Shown here: piece by piece, positions 11,081 to 23,497 of the stretch
Position numbering within the stretch: the first letter of the stretch is position 1
How the letters are laid out: each line of letters begins with the position of its first letter
Assembly (NCBI GenBank): GCA_037833965.1
Contig: AP031355.1
Location: 30,963,501 to 31,027,500, forward strand
Source of the DNA: Marchantia polymorpha subsp. ruderalis
Taxonomy: Eukaryota > Streptophyta > Marchantiopsida > Marchantiales > Marchantiaceae
Direction of reading: 5' to 3'
DNA: 64,000 nucleotides
Position numbers and translations under genes: made by a program
The notes under the pieces: model-generated
The model's input: the letters and a program-made list of their open reading frames with translations, nothing else
The model's database searches: none
Told to the model about the DNA's origin: nothing

Positions 11081-14000
11081 GTTTGGGATTAGAATTCTAT
11101 GATGATAATTGGATATCGGTTGTCATTGTACTTATTCATTAAGGCGATGAGGAGACTAGTCGCGTGGTTTTATTTTAATTTTTTTATTTTAGTAAAATGA
11201 TCCCTTGTGTTGGCATTGCGTGAACTCTATGCGTTTATTTGTATTAGAGTTTGAGGTTGCAAAATTTTTTTGCGAGAAAAATAGAGTCTCGTGGAGAAAA
11301 ATAGAAAGGTGAAGTGTGTGTGAGATAACAAGATCTTGTCTTATTATGCATTCTTTCTTTTCTCCATGATTAAGCTGCTCCCGTCACTTTCACATCCATC
11401 AAAGTTTTGATTGTCATTTTTGAATCGATTGAAATTCTAATAAGATATCAAGGGAACAAGCTAAAGCCCAGATTGATAAATAGTAAAAACTAGCAGCTCA
11501 GTTGTGCGTCTATCTTTTTTGATCGAGTAGTAGATTGGTTGCATGAACAAGAAGTTAAGAAAAGTTAGATTTCAATTGAAACAGTGCTCAATTGAGAATC
11601 GAAAGAATTGTTTACTTTTTAATAACACAGTAAAAGAAATTCAAATTTATGAATACAAGAAAAAAAATTGTTCAAAAACAGATTGTGAAGCTCAAAAATT
11701 GCAAATAATTAGATAGGAGTGAAAAGTATTGAAATCTAAATTTTCAAATATATGAGATGAGATTTGTAAGCAGCCAAATAGAGGAGATTGTTTACTCCAC
11801 ACGAAGACTTAGAAGATTTGAGAGAATAACAGCAACTTGGAGAATTCCTCACTATTTTGTCTTCAAGATTGTACATTAGAATTTAATCTTCAATATTACA
11901 GAATTAGATTTGAAAGATTTGAAACAATCACAAGAGCTTGGAAAATTTTTCACAACTTCGTCTTCAAGATTGTACATTAAAATTTAGTCTAGGATATTAC
12001 AGAATTAGACGTTGTGCATGATAAGAGAAACTTGTTTAGCACAAAATCTCAAAGGAACGTGGATGGTTCTCAATGAGTAAAAAAAGGAGAACTTAAATCC
12101 AACACAAACGGATTTCAATCTACATCATCATTTTACTCACACTTGATACAAAAACAACTATCTATACAATTATAGTCGATTTGCTCTATATATACAAGTT
12201 AAGGTTCAACTCATTGCGACTAGGAAGTCAAGGGCTAATAAATTGAGTAGTTGATCTTGAGCTTTCAGATGAAACTTTGCAACTTGTAATCATTGATGCA
12301 ACTCATAGAATATGACGGAGTTATACTTAATGAAATTTCTTTAGCTATGAGACGATATCAACACATTAAACTAAAAGCTTTAAGACAAGTTTACCTCACC
12401 AGTTATCACCATCACCTCACAAATGTTCTTCTTAATCTACAAGATCAAGAAGAGTTGAGTAGTGTTTAATCGTCAAACAATATTATCTTCAATCAAAAGG
12501 ATATATCGGATCCAAGTTTTTTTCACCACACAATACACACTGATCTATGTTCCAATTTTGAAATGGACGTTGAAGATTTGCATAATAACTTGATTGATGA
12601 TGAACAAGTTAAGACGTCCAAAGAATTCGTTGAAATAAAATACTCCAACTTGCAATATCCAAGAGATAAAATTGGTGGTGAGTTGCAGCTTGCAAAAAGC
12701 CGCATATCAAAGAGAAAGAACTCATGACATTCAAAAGAATGAACAAGGAAATGCATGTACTTGTTACCAGTTCATGTTATTACGACCGGCAAGTACGATA
12801 ATGTTTATGCAAAATACTACTGTTCTGCATGCCTGCTCAAGAGCTATTTTGATCTAGTTAATCAAATTCATAGCATTTTGTTGGATGGTTCTCTTTGGAA
12901 TGTTGTTCAGCTCAAAGCTCCTCAAGTTTCTACAAATAAGTTCTTGCCAACAAATCCATACAATACATGCCTCACTTCAAGCATTCAAGCTGAACTTTGA
13001 ATGTGAGACACTCCATATTTGCGCTTTATAAAAATTGGATAAGAGTATCATAACTTGACAAAGCAATCATGAAAAAAAACATGCAGCAAATATTGCTGCA
13101 TGTCTTTTTTCTCAATTTTTTGTTAATCATGTCGTAATCTTTCTTAATTGCATCATAGACAATCTGGGTGACGTTTACAAATCAATTATGTTTTGGTTTA
13201 CAACTATGTGACTCGCTTGAAGTTTTATACTCCCTAAGATTTTAGAGCTTTGCTCCATATGCTAAACAACAATCAAACTCACATGAGAACTTATCTCGTG
13301 ATTGATCTAGACAATGTTGGAGATTTCACTTCAAACTCGTAGATATTGGTGCTATTTGAATATCATTGGAATTGGCTTTTGTGAATTCAAAATTAAGATA
13401 AAAGCACCAGCAAGAAAAAAATAGAATTTGACTAATTGATTGAAATTGTGAATTATCAACAAAATGCAAGCTCCACAAATATAAGCAAATTCCAAACATA
13501 TCAAAAGAACATAAATTGAACGTGCAGGTCAATAGTTCCGCAACGATTTGAACCAGATGACAGATGATTATATTTTATGCATTAATTTAGACGTCTAAAA
13601 TTGCCGCAATTTAGGTAATTTAGGCAGCCGCTCATACGGTAGTTTAAATTACGCATGTCCGCACATGCTAAATAGTCTTGTGCTTGTAGACATATTTGCA
13701 ATCAATCAAAGCTTGATTTTTGGAAGCTTCACTAGCTCAAATTTGTTACAATGAAGATCACAAATAAATGTTGTTATTCTAGTCTCTATTCAAAATAATC
13801 TAGATGAAAATGAACAAAGTTTAATCTTCAAACGTGATCAATATTGGTATTCAAAATATACTAGATGAAACCTAACAAAGTCTACTCTTCAAACTTGATC
13901 AGTATAATTCATGTGCAAAAAATCCTAGATGAAACCTAACAAAGTCTACTTTTCAAACTATAGCTAACAAGAATTAAGTTGTAATCAAAACATGATACAA

Positions 14001-14100
14001 ATAAAAATATCATAGAGGTAATAAAATTTGCTAGTAAAGTCTATTTTTGTTTCTCATGAAAAATCTGCGTAATAAAACAATGTTTCATACAACCGTCTAA
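11080..14100. other. AT-rich decayed repeat DNA
   Basis: No intact gene. A stretch near 11160-11450 has the look of an LTR followed by leader sequence, and 12520-13000 is less AT-rich with short plus-strand frames. Neither could be tied to a family with confidence. Probably old retroelement debris. Confidence 0.4.
13079..13103. repeat. small hairpin, 11-bp arms
   Basis: ACATGCAGCAA at 13079-13089, a 3-nt loop and its exact complement at 13093-13103, flanked by A-rich and T-rich runs. It could act as a transcript 3' hairpin, but no gene ends here. Confidence 0.55.
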
Positions 14101-14179
14101 AGTATATTTTTTCTTGTATTACCTCAATTGAATTTACCATCAATCTTGACTAGCTCATTCTTTTCATCGATAATTGCAT

Positions 14180-15740
14180 GTTTGATAAAATGATATGTGA
14201 TGTCAATGTGTTTCACTCTACTATTCATTACTTCATATGCAACAAGATATAATGCACTTTGGATACATAAGATTGATAATTTATTGTTTCAATTCCATTT
14301 TAATGATAAATATTTTCAACCAAACAGCAAGTTTTTGTTGTTTTTTATGCCAATACATACTCAACTTACTTTGTAGACTGAGTTGCGCACTTTTGCAAAG
14401 TAAATCTTCAACTAATGCATCCATCATCAAGTTTAAACACATACTCAATAGTAGATGTACTACTCTTGTCTAAATCTTGTACATAATCAACATCAACGTA
14501 AACTAGCAAAATTTTGACATTGTTTAATAAATCATCGAACAATAAATCATATTTCTTAGTATTTTCATATAATTGAACAATACTTAAAGCAATATCAAAT
14601 TTTGTGCACTCCATCAAATTGTCCACATTTTTGTCATAGAAAGTTGATAATATCTTTTTCTTCTTAATGACATTGATTGAAAATTCAGCTACAAAAATTT
14701 TGAAAAATGATGTCAACGGAGTCCATACTATTTTAGAGTCTATAATGTTAGATTTTTCAAGCACACGTTGAACGTATTTATCTTGACTAAATTATAGATT
14801 TTTTTATCAAATTCTTATAAATTTTTATCCCTAATATACTCTTAAATTTATCCAAATCTTTTATCTTAAATACAAACTTCAGCTGGTTCTTGCATTTTTC
14901 AACGTTCGGATCAATTTTTTGTCAATATGAGCATGTTATAACCGTAAAGTAGTAAAATAATATAATCAAAAAACTCATTATCAACTTCTTCAGGTACACA
15001 TAAGTATCATACACAATTTGTCAAAAATCTTTTGCTTTCATGAATTCATCAAATTTTTAATCTCACTAGCTAAAAGTTTGCTTCAATCTATATAATGATC
15101 TGAGCAATTTACAAACCATCTTCTCTTGAATTTTCTTCTCAAAACCAACTTGTTGTCTCATGTAAATTATTTATTCTAGAGATCCATAGAAAAAATGTAC
15201 TAATAACATTTAACTGATCTATGATTAGACAAAATATTGCATCAAGTGCACTGACAAATTGTAACATATTTTAGTACATGTGAAAAAACTTCATTATAGT
15301 TCACACCTTTCTCTTGTGTAAAAACCTTTAGTTACCAACTTGGATTTAAAGATTCTAATCTCATCACATCCTATATTGTACTTAAGTTTCTAGAGCTCCT
15401 TGCAATCAATCAAAGTTTGATTGCTATGAAGCTCTTCTAATTTCCATGTCTTGTTATCCATTAACAGCTGCAACTTTTGTTCCATAGCAACATTTATTTA
15501 AGTTTATTGACAAAAGCTTGAACTTCTATATACAAAGTTTTTTCTTCTTTCAATATCAACGCAATGATATCATAATACTCTATATCAATATTACAATCTT
15601 CAAGAATGGAAGAATCAACCCATAATTCATACTTTGCAATAGTATTATTAATGAGATTTGATGATCTTCTAGTACACAATTTTGGTAAATCCCTATCGTT
15701 TGATGTAAATATTTGAATCTCGTCAAAAATCATCTGCTAT
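14180..15740 (-). mobile_element. Ty1/copia LTR retroelement fossil (pol)
   Basis: Minus-strand pol remnant. The part at about 14410-14765 is recognisable as the copia reverse transcriptase tail and RNase H region (for example YVDVDYVQDLDK in one short frame). The part near 15300-15480 matches the segment ahead of the reverse transcriptase. The flank at 14000-14180 resembles sequences at about 42940-43000 and 52400-52480, as if from the same family. It is broken many times, AT-shifted and old. The 5' end may reach about 16080; no LTR pair was defined. Confidence 0.6.
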
Positions 15741-16916
15741 TCTAATTCATGCTCTTTAAGAACTTATCTATCTATATCGGAGATTCTCTTTACTCGCAAG
15801 CGAAGATTTTTACCTGTCAATGCGGGTAGCTTGAAAATTATTCCACTTTTACAATGATATGGTATTATTGAAGGAAACATTCCTAGTGACATATACTCTA
15901 TGTGCAATAAATTACGTGCAAAGTGTCAAATTGAAATTGAGACATACACAATACAATTGAGTAAAACACCAAATGTTCTAAATCAAATTTATTAAAGATT
16001 TCAAATATGAAGACGGAAAACTATGCCGGATAGCTATTTCAAAAGTTTAGATAGTTTTTTGAAAAGCTTCTGAATCTCGTTACACTACATGCACATTATG
16101 TATACTTACTTTTTTGGAAAACCAGATAGAGCTATTTCCCCAGAAAACCATGTTGCAAAATAAACGTTCATCAGGGACTATCAGTACTCTTTTCACAATT
16201 CAATCCGGGAAAGAGATACTTGCATTTTCCAGGAAGATAGTCATTCTTCTAAGACCAAAAACTAAACAAATATTCAGCGGGTTAACGAGAATTGGCAACT
16301 TGGGAACTCAATACTCCTCCACGTACCCCAGCTTCGACACGTGAACATTGTTCTCAGTCGTGAAAACGCTCACTCGGAACAGACGAAAATCGAACGAACG
16401 ACTGCGATTGATGCCTTTAGCCAGCGTGGACGTTCTAATATCATCTAGGTATTTGCTGTGCCGTGGAGTTTCAGTTTCAAACCTCAATAGGGACCACGAT
16501 CATCAAAGACGGGATTGTGTAGTCCACCAGCAGCAGCATCAATTATAGCAGGACATTGATTGCCCCATTGCATGAACCTGCTGCTTCTCTAAGTGGTACT
16601 CTGTTATTCGTTAAATTAGGCCGAATTTGCATTGAATCACTGGTGTTTTTGTCAGGCTCTGTATCTCAATAAGGAAAGCTTGTTAAGGTATCAGTAATGC
16701 CCGCAGCGACCATGTACCTCAAGCCGACAACCTTAGTCTGTTTGTCCAACGTGATGTGCCGAACAATATGAGGGTACTCTGGAAGATGGGCAGGCTTTCT
16801 TCTGTGATCAGTGATGAACTTCAGTGAACAGGGGAGTTTGGCCATCTAGGATTGGTGTGGAAGCATACGGAACCACAAGGAGTAGGATTGTGTTCTATCA
16901 CCGCAGGCTTGTGACG
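15740..16916. promoter_or_regulatory. upstream region of the PDI gene (promoter and leader not delimited)
   Basis: From about 16110 the sequence becomes less AT-rich than the fossil DNA to the left, which marks the gene territory. Short frames on plus (16114-16344, 16348-16548) look like leader noise. A 5'-leader intron is possible (for example a donor at about 16687, TTAAG|GTATCA) but cannot be proven. No clear TATA element was chosen. Confidence 0.35.
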
Positions 16917-18314
16917 ATGACGTTGAGGTCGGAAACAATGGGGTTTGGGTATTATAAAAGGTACTCGCGAACGATATTGATTCAACTGCTTTTACACATT
17001 TTGTGTCTTGTTTTCTGTTCAGCTGTGGAAGAGACACGGAGCTATGTCTTGGATTTGACTGCTGATACATTTGATGCCGCGATCGCCAAACACGATGTAC
17101 TTCTCGTGGAATTTTACGCCCCTTGGTGTTCTCATTGCAAGCGGTTGGCCCCCGAGTTTGAGAAAGCGGGTCAGTTGCTGGCTCAGAGTTCGTCCCACAT
17201 CAAGCTAGCGAAGATTGACGCAGATAAGTACAAGTCGATCTCTTCCAAGTATGACATACAGGGCTTTCCGACCCTGAGGCTTTTCATGAGTGGCTCTCCA
17301 GCAGAAGCGGAATATGACGGACCTCGGAACGCAGATTCTCTTGTTTCTTATGTGCATCGCGCGATCGCTCCAGTCATAAGATCTCTCTCTTCAGATGCAG
17401 AGCTCAATGCCTTTTTGAAGAATGTTAATGATAGTTCGCCCATTTTCCTAGGATTCGGTTTAGAGGAATCTGTTTTGAAGCAGACTGCCACCAAGTACAA
17501 GAAGAAAGCTTGGTTTGCTGTGGTTCAAGACTTCTCAGAGAAAATGATGATGGAATTTGACTTTGACAAGAAGCCGGCTCTGGTGGTGACCCATCCTGAA
17601 CTGATGGAACAAGCTGTGTTTTATGGTCCTTTCGAAGGAGTCGACATGGAAGATTTTGTGAGGCAGAATATGATGCCACTCGTAACGAAAATGTCATTTG
17701 AGTCTCTGAAGCTGGTGAGGGAAGATGGACGTCCTATTGCTATAGGTATTTATGATGGGCAACAAGACGATGGAAGTGTGCGACAGTTCATGAAAATGCT
17801 GAAGGCTGCTGCACCAGCAAATCGTGGTTTCATATTTTCCTATGTGGATGCAGCGAAATGGCCCAGTTTCCTCAAGCCTTTTGGTATAGAGAAGGGGACA
17901 ACTCTGCCAACTTTGATTGTATGGAATGGATTGGCAGAGTACTCCTCTCATGAGAACGAAGCTGCCTTCATTGCTCGAGATGCAGAAGCTCAGATCACCA
18001 AGTTTCTACAGGATTACAAGAACAACAAGGTCAAGAGATTGAAAGTGAAAGAACCGTCATTCATGGAAAAAACAAAGGACATCCTATGGGGTTTGCCAAC
18101 TCTTTACATGATATTCACTATTTTCGTCGTCGTGTGGTTGCTACAAGGCTGTACTTGGAAAGATGTCATGCGCGATGGAGGTCTAGAAGAGCAGCATCAA
18201 CAGAGAGAAAGATTGAGGAGAGCAGATCTTGAAGGAGATTTGGGTTCAGAGAGAACAAGTAGGGATGCTGGAGAGTCTCTCGTGATTAGCAGGAAAAGTG
18301 AGAAGAAGGACTAA
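16917..18314 (+). CDS. PDIL5-2: PDIL5-2-type membrane protein disulfide isomerase
   Basis: Intron-free frame of 465 codons. The frame is open upstream to 16824 without an ATG, so the first ATG (16917) is taken; the ATG at 16938 has better context and is the alternative. In order: signal peptide or anchor (about residues 19-37), one thioredoxin domain with active site WCSHCK (Cys71, Cys74) and cis-Pro118 in GFPT, then two weaker thioredoxin-like regions without CxxC, a membrane span at about 393-412, and a charged cytosolic tail ending SEKKD. Length and conserved blocks such as YKKKAWFAV, FYGPFEG and AANRGFIFSYV match plant PDIL5-2, an ER single-Trx PDI. The usual WCGHC is WCSHC here. The role is formation or shuffling of disulfides in secretory proteins; the C-terminal lysines hint at ER retention but do not form a canonical KKXX. 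Confidence 0.92.
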   Translation: MTLRSETMGFGYYKRYSRTILIQLLLHILCLVFCSAVEETRSYVLDLTADTFDAAIAKHDVLLVEFYAPWCSHCKRLAPEFEKAGQLLAQSSSHIKLAKIDADKYKSISSKYDIQGFPTLRLFMSGSPAEAEYDGPRNADSLVSYVHRAIAPVIRSLSSDAELNAFLKNVNDSSPIFLGFGLEESVLKQTATKYKKKAWFAVVQDFSEKMMMEFDFDKKPALVVTHPELMEQAVFYGPFEGVDMEDFVRQNMMPLVTKMSFESLKLVREDGRPIAIGIYDGQQDDGSVRQFMKMLKAAAPANRGFIFSYVDAAKWPSFLKPFGIEKGTTLPTLIVWNGLAEYSSHENEAAFIARDAEAQITKFLQDYKNNKVKRLKVKEPSFMEKTKDILWGLPTLYMIFTIFVVVWLLQGCTWKDVMRDGGLEEQHQQRERLRRADLEGDLGSERTSRDAGESLVISRKSEKKD

Positions 18315-20300
18315 CGAGATGTAGCATGTAGGATGAGCATGTACAGATGTTTGCATACAATTTTCCTTTTTTCCTCCAATGCACCTGAAGGGAAACATTT
18401 TTGTTGTCCTTCAGCAGCATCAGCAGCATGGAGTGTCGTTCTTCTTTGTTTGTAAACAGAACAGCTTTCGTTTGGCATGTTGTTTATTGGCTATGGTGCC
18501 CTATTCAGGACTGACATAAGATGTCCTTAGTCATATGTATTTATCTTAGCTCAATTCCTCACACCTTCACTTGATATATGTATCTGTTATTCAGAAGATC
18601 GTGTGTACTTGTTAGTTTGGTTTCCCCTGATCCGATTCTGCGGTAAGATAAACTCTCTGAAATCTAAACAAGTGAATTGTTTTCAAATTCATGTATTCTA
18701 GCACCCAAGTCAAGTTGCAGGGTCTATGGTCTGTGGCTTATGAACAGCCACAAACAAAGTCTTATAGTTTATCCAGCGTGGCACTGAATGAGATACAGTC
18801 TATGATATAAACTCCTGAGTTTTATTACTGAGGTCTTAATTTATAAGGCCTTATTGTTAATTTAAAAACTACCAGTTTGTTATTTGCTTGCTGATTGATG
18901 TTGCTAATATGGCTAAAAGTCCTGGTTTTGTATTTGAGTGTCTCTGTGTCATGCCTGGGACCGTGACGATTGCAAATATGAAAGCTGGAGGTAATAGTTT
19001 CATATTTTCTCAAGTTCTCTTCGATATCTGGAGTTTGACATACACATGTGTCTTGATTTTCGTAAGCTCCGGATATGATACACAAAGGAAGGATGGAGTT
19101 TTTCAACCAAATATTTCTTCCCTTTGAAAACCGCTGTGTGGAATCGTGGACTTGTGGTAGATAAGTAAACTCATCAAAAACATCAGTTCGACTGTGGACG
19201 TTCGTGTCAGACAGGCTATCATGTGTACATATTCGTTTGTGATGAAATTTCAATGAAATACACATAAGTGGTTCTTTACGTGGAAACACTCCGGCTCTTT
19301 GGTCCAGAGAACTAGTCTGATGTGTTGGGAAAATGTATTCTCAAGAAATCAGCAGCCCATACTTCAATTGTAGGTCATGTGGTAAAAAATACACCAAGAG
19401 ATTGAGAGATCTCAAGGGGCATCCAAAATTCCGACTTCCAATCCACATCTTGAACTCATGGTGACTGATTGAACATGTAGATCATCGAATTGTGGAGATG
19501 GAAGAAAATTATCCATCACATTTGCACTTAGTACTCTATGTTAAAATTGTGAGAGCCAACCTCAACAGTTGAGTTTACTACTATCACTTTCACGTGGATT
19601 GATTACGATACAATAATTGTTTTCTTCATAACCTGTGTGGAGATGTAATCGTTAACATATTTTACCAACTATGACTATAAAGTCTTTCTTCAAATATTAC
19701 CAAATTAACATGTACGACCACAACTATACTAGTTGTTTCTATAAAGATCTTGAGTTCTCCAATATTAATTGTAACAAAATAGAGTGGGCCAGCTCCTGAA
19801 CTCAGTGAAATGCTACTTTTCTCTTCAAGACATTATTCAATCTTTCAATACGTACGATATGTCAATATGGCAGAATACTGGATTGTTTGTTCACCTTCAG
19901 TGACTCAGAGATGGAAACGTCAGAAATTTCATTAAAATTCATTCGGCACCGTGCCTTTTCCACTCTATGCCTTCATCATCAATCTAGACGATATAATTAT
20001 CTGGCAGTTAAGTTTTCTATCTTACTGGGTTCGTTATTTCGAGGATTCATTTTCATACTTTGGCCAGGATGTAAGACACTACCAGTACAGTAGTATATCA
20101 TCACGTTGAGAGTGAAGTCATGAGGAGAAAAAACAATTGATATACTGCGAGTATATCAATTTTGATCTTTTCAAGTAAAACATCATCCTCTTGCTAGTTG
20201 TTTCTTACTCGACAATGAGGACTAATTGATCCAGAGAATGATAACATGTATTAATAAGTATGATTAAAATATGTCAGAAAATATATGTAACTAAACTTTT
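18315..20300. other. 3' flank of the PDI gene and intergenic DNA
   Basis: The first few hundred bases are likely the PDI 3' untranslated region. A minus-strand open frame at 19289-18825 (154 codons) has no recognisable domain and is probably chance. The rest is AT-rich with nothing identified. Confidence 0.4.
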
Positions 20301-20951
20301 TGCGGTGATTTGATCTGATAGTGTTGAGGATACTGGTACATTGCGGTCTTTTTCGGTCGCAGAGGGAAATGGCACAATTGAAGGGACGAGATTGATCATG
20401 CTTCGTGGCTGCTGACTTAGACTTTGGTCTGGGTTTCTTCGATTTCTTCGTGTATGAATTTGTTCCGTTTGAAGTGGACTTTCACAGCCGACGTAGGACT
20501 TTCACATCTCGCTGTTATGCCCATTGGACCGGAGATAGTCAGCAGTACGTTTCAGGGGAGCCGAAGCTAGGTGAATTAACTTACATGCTTTTATGAAACA
20601 TCGTGGGGAAACGATGGATTGCACAGTTTTCGATATCCAGTGATAATTTTCATTGTGTGGCATGATAATTAGAACTTGGATATGCTTGTTTCCCAAGTTT
20701 CGGATCGAAAGTTGGCCTCCTGCCTTGTTTCTAATATGTTTTTGCCGGAGGAAGAAAAAAAATGTTATATAATAGTAAAATCCGAGTGTAGGCATCCTCC
20801 GTTGTAGTCTAGTTGGTTAGGATACTCGGCTCTCACCCGAGCGACCCGGGTTCAAGTCCCGGCAACGGAAAATTCTGGGGGAAATTTCTCCCAACGGAAT
20901 ACACATTTTGGCTCCAGGACATTTCCAGAAGCCTACACTACCCTTGCTTTG
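20301..20951. repeat. left arm of a large inverted repeat carrying tRNA-Glu
   Basis: This 651-bp arm is the reverse complement of 23498-24148. Paired positions add up to 44449 throughout, so there is no net insertion or deletion. Identity appears essentially complete from 20301 to about 20929 and then falls towards the inner end. The open frames in both arms translate to identical peptides, which shows the identity but not coding function. The outer border is abrupt: pairing stops exactly beyond TGCGGTG at 20301. Confidence 0.93.
20798..20870 (+). tRNA. tRNA-Glu (anticodon CUC)
   Basis: A 73-nt cloverleaf: acceptor TCCGTTG pairs with CAACGGA, discriminator A. The D-arm region contains AGTCTAGTTGGTTAGGAT, the anticodon loop CTCTCAC gives CUC, and the T arm GACCCGGGTTCAAGTCCCGG-type stem is intact with TTCAAGT. 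The internal A and B boxes for RNA polymerase III are therefore present. It nearly matches the standard plant nuclear tRNA-Glu(CTC), with one change noticed in the region after the anticodon stem. It has no intron and no encoded CCA. A T-run terminator is not immediate; the first TTTT is about 35 bp downstream. An identical gene faces it in the other repeat arm. Confidence 0.97.
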
Positions 20952-21340
20952 ATTACGTCCAGCATCCATGTTTTCAAGTCGATTCCCTCACTCAACCATA
21001 GATCATGATACGATACCGCTCCCCACAGGCATTTCCTTTTAGCTCGAAGAAATTTCGAGAAGCCCAGATATCCCTTGCTTTGATTGCGTCCAGCATCCAT
21101 CTTTTCAAGTCGATTCACTCACTCAACCATAGATCATGATAAGATGGGGACGGGAAAAGTACAATCCACTGCAGCCTCCTGTGTCCGAACAACTAGGCAA
21201 CCCGAGATCTAAAAGCATCGATGTTTTCAAGTCGATTCCTTCACTCAACCATAGATCATGATACGATGGGGACGGGAAAAGTACAATCCACTGCAGCCTC
21301 CTGTGGCCGAACAACTAGGCAACCCGAGATCTAAAACTAT
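20941..21340. repeat. nested tandem repeats just inside the left arm
   Basis: Unit A (CCCTTGCTTTGATT..., then TTTTCAAGTCGATTC and CACTCAACCATAGATCATGATA) occurs at 20941-21014, 21072-21144 and, partly, about 21215-21266. Unit B (GGGGACGGGAAAAGTACAAT... to CCCGAGATCTAAAA) occurs at about 21145-21214 and 21268-21336. Copies differ by only a few bases, so the duplications are fairly recent. A further short repeat, ATGATTTGCGAAATTAAA, occurs near 21366 and 21459. Confidence 0.85.
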
Positions 21341-21479
21341 CACTCTGTTCACACGATGAGCAGTATGATTTGCGAAATTAAAACGGGGGGACGCTTTAGA
21401 AATCACGCACACGTCACGGCACAAGGAGACTAGTGACATCTTTATGATGATAGTATGAATGATTTGCGAAATTAAACGT

Positions 21480-23497
21480 GGCATTCCTCATGGAGGTGGG
21501 TTTGTTTTCATTCATTCTTATCCTTCCAAACAAGAATCCTCCAAAATAAAGATTGTCGGTCACGAGAACCAACTTTAATCTCTCTTATCATTTTCACAAG
21601 AATGCAAAACCCGGATAGCGATAGGATGAGGAATTTGCTCTAACTTGGGTTAACCTAATCTCAGATAGTTAAATTGGTCAATTCATCACTATATAAGAGA
21701 GTTATCATGTTCTCAATGATAGATATTAGACTTTTGGCTCGAGAATATTTGTCATTCTACGCGGAAATTGGGGAATAACACAAGAAATTAAGAGATAATA
21801 ATATGAAGTTACACCCCTTCCTGCAGATCCGCGTGGATAAGATCAAACTTCTTTTTTTCAAAAGAAGAATGAATATTTTAAGGAAATTTTTAATAGTTAG
21901 TATGAATAAGAAACAATGGAAGATTTTGTTTGTTTTCCTTGAAGAAGAGTCAAGGACTGCTAGACATAAGATTTATAGAAGACTCATAGAAGAGCAGATA
22001 TACTGGTGATATTGTAAACCTTCACAAGGTCATGAAGTAGTCAAGAACGGGTTTTTAGCAAAAATATAAGATTGGAGAGATAACGTGATGGCACGAGGTA
22101 ATATGAATGTGGCAAAACAAGTGGCGATGGCGATTTTAGTCCGACTTTGACTGCAGAAGTAATTCACGAAAATCGTAAATCTGTTGATGGCGACGAATGA
22201 TATAAAAGAGGGGGGGAAAATGAGGAGAATCAATCAAAAAGGAAAAAAATTGGACAGTGAAACGTATGATGGGCCAAAGAAAATGTTCGAAGATTTGAGT
22301 GGAAAATCAAGACACAAACAATGAAAGAAGGGATATCAAAACGTTCTAGAGAGAGCAAGCAAGAGGTGATTGGGTTTGATAATTTTTTTGAGGATTAGTG
22401 TGAAGAAGCATCTGCTATATCACCATATCATAAACGGTAAGAGCATAGAAAATTATCATGAGGGTTTGTCTGCAAAGATCTGCAAACTCCTTTGTTATTA
22501 AAAGTAAAAGTATATAAAGGAGTAGTGAACATAAGGGTCTGAATATCCTGAGTTTATGAAACTTTCTTAATAACTACTCATCCAATATGCCCTGAAAAAA
22601 ATTAAAATAGTCTGATGACGTTGTTGCATATCTTACAACTGAAAAATAATATTTTAATTACGTTGATCATTGAGTGTTGAATGGAAAGTCAACCCATATA
22701 TATCTAAATATATGGTTATGCGAAGATAAATGTATTAAGTTTTCATTGTAAGTGTATATAAGGGTATGCATATTGACTTGTGATGTACTGAGAGCTTAGA
22801 TAGTTAGTCAAAGTAAACAAGTGTCATCACCCATGTCGTAGTTATCTTAGTAGATAAATATTCATGTGCAAAGGTAGATATAGCAATTAGATTAGCTATT
22901 GAGGCTAACAGTGCTATTAGGAGACCTTGGATATAGGAGATTAAGTTTACAAATACTCCATCCGTTGTACAAACCTATCCGATCCAGGTTACACTCAATA
23001 GGATACGGTTGCAAAGCACGATAGATTGATTTCATAGTCGTTTCTTAGTAGGCCTGGAACCTCAGTTCTTTTTATCTGCCAAGGTTTCTGAATGCTTTTG
23101 TATTGCTCTTCTCGTTCAGCTATATTTGTACTCGTTGGGGTTCGTTGATTTGGGTCATGAAGATGCTGCTCTTTCTTCTCTTTGATCATGTGGTTGTGGC
23201 AGCTTGATAGACCAGCGGAGCTTTCGAGAAGAGAGGTTAGTACCGATTTTGTTGAAATCTTTTAGTGATGCTTGGGTTTCTCTTGGAAGGAATCATTACA
23301 CTACAACAGAAGCTATTGAAGTGAGCTACTTTTTTCTCTCTTTACACTCGAATGGCTATGTATGATGTTATAACAACGATGGCCATTGGATGTTTCTAAT
23401 ATTGTAGAGAGAAGAGCTGGAAATAGAACGCGCTCATGAACGTGATTTGAAGCTCCAGGAACAGGGCAAATCCGAGCAAATCTAAGAAGGACGAAAG
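21480..23497. other. AT-rich spacer between the inverted repeat arms
   Basis: No gene recognised. It includes A- and T-rich runs and short frames only. The last 200 bp before the right arm contain an unremarkable minus-strand frame that continues into the tRNA and is not coding. Confidence 0.45.

Noticed and set aside
16824-16916. N-terminal extension of the PDI frame
   Set aside because: It begins with GTG, has no ATG, and the first ATG at 16917 precedes a normal signal peptide.
18825-19289. Minus-strand frame of 154 codons downstream of PDI
   Set aside because: No domain, no homologue recalled, and typical of chance frames in 3' flanks.
20502-20795. A 97-codon frame present in both arms of the inverted repeat
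   Set aside because: Identity merely reflects the DNA duplication; the peptide has no features and abuts the tRNA gene.
20798-20870. tRNA-derived SINE instead of a real tRNA gene
   Set aside because: The cloverleaf is intact and no SINE tail or target duplication follows. The duplicated unit has extensive non-tRNA flanks on both sides.
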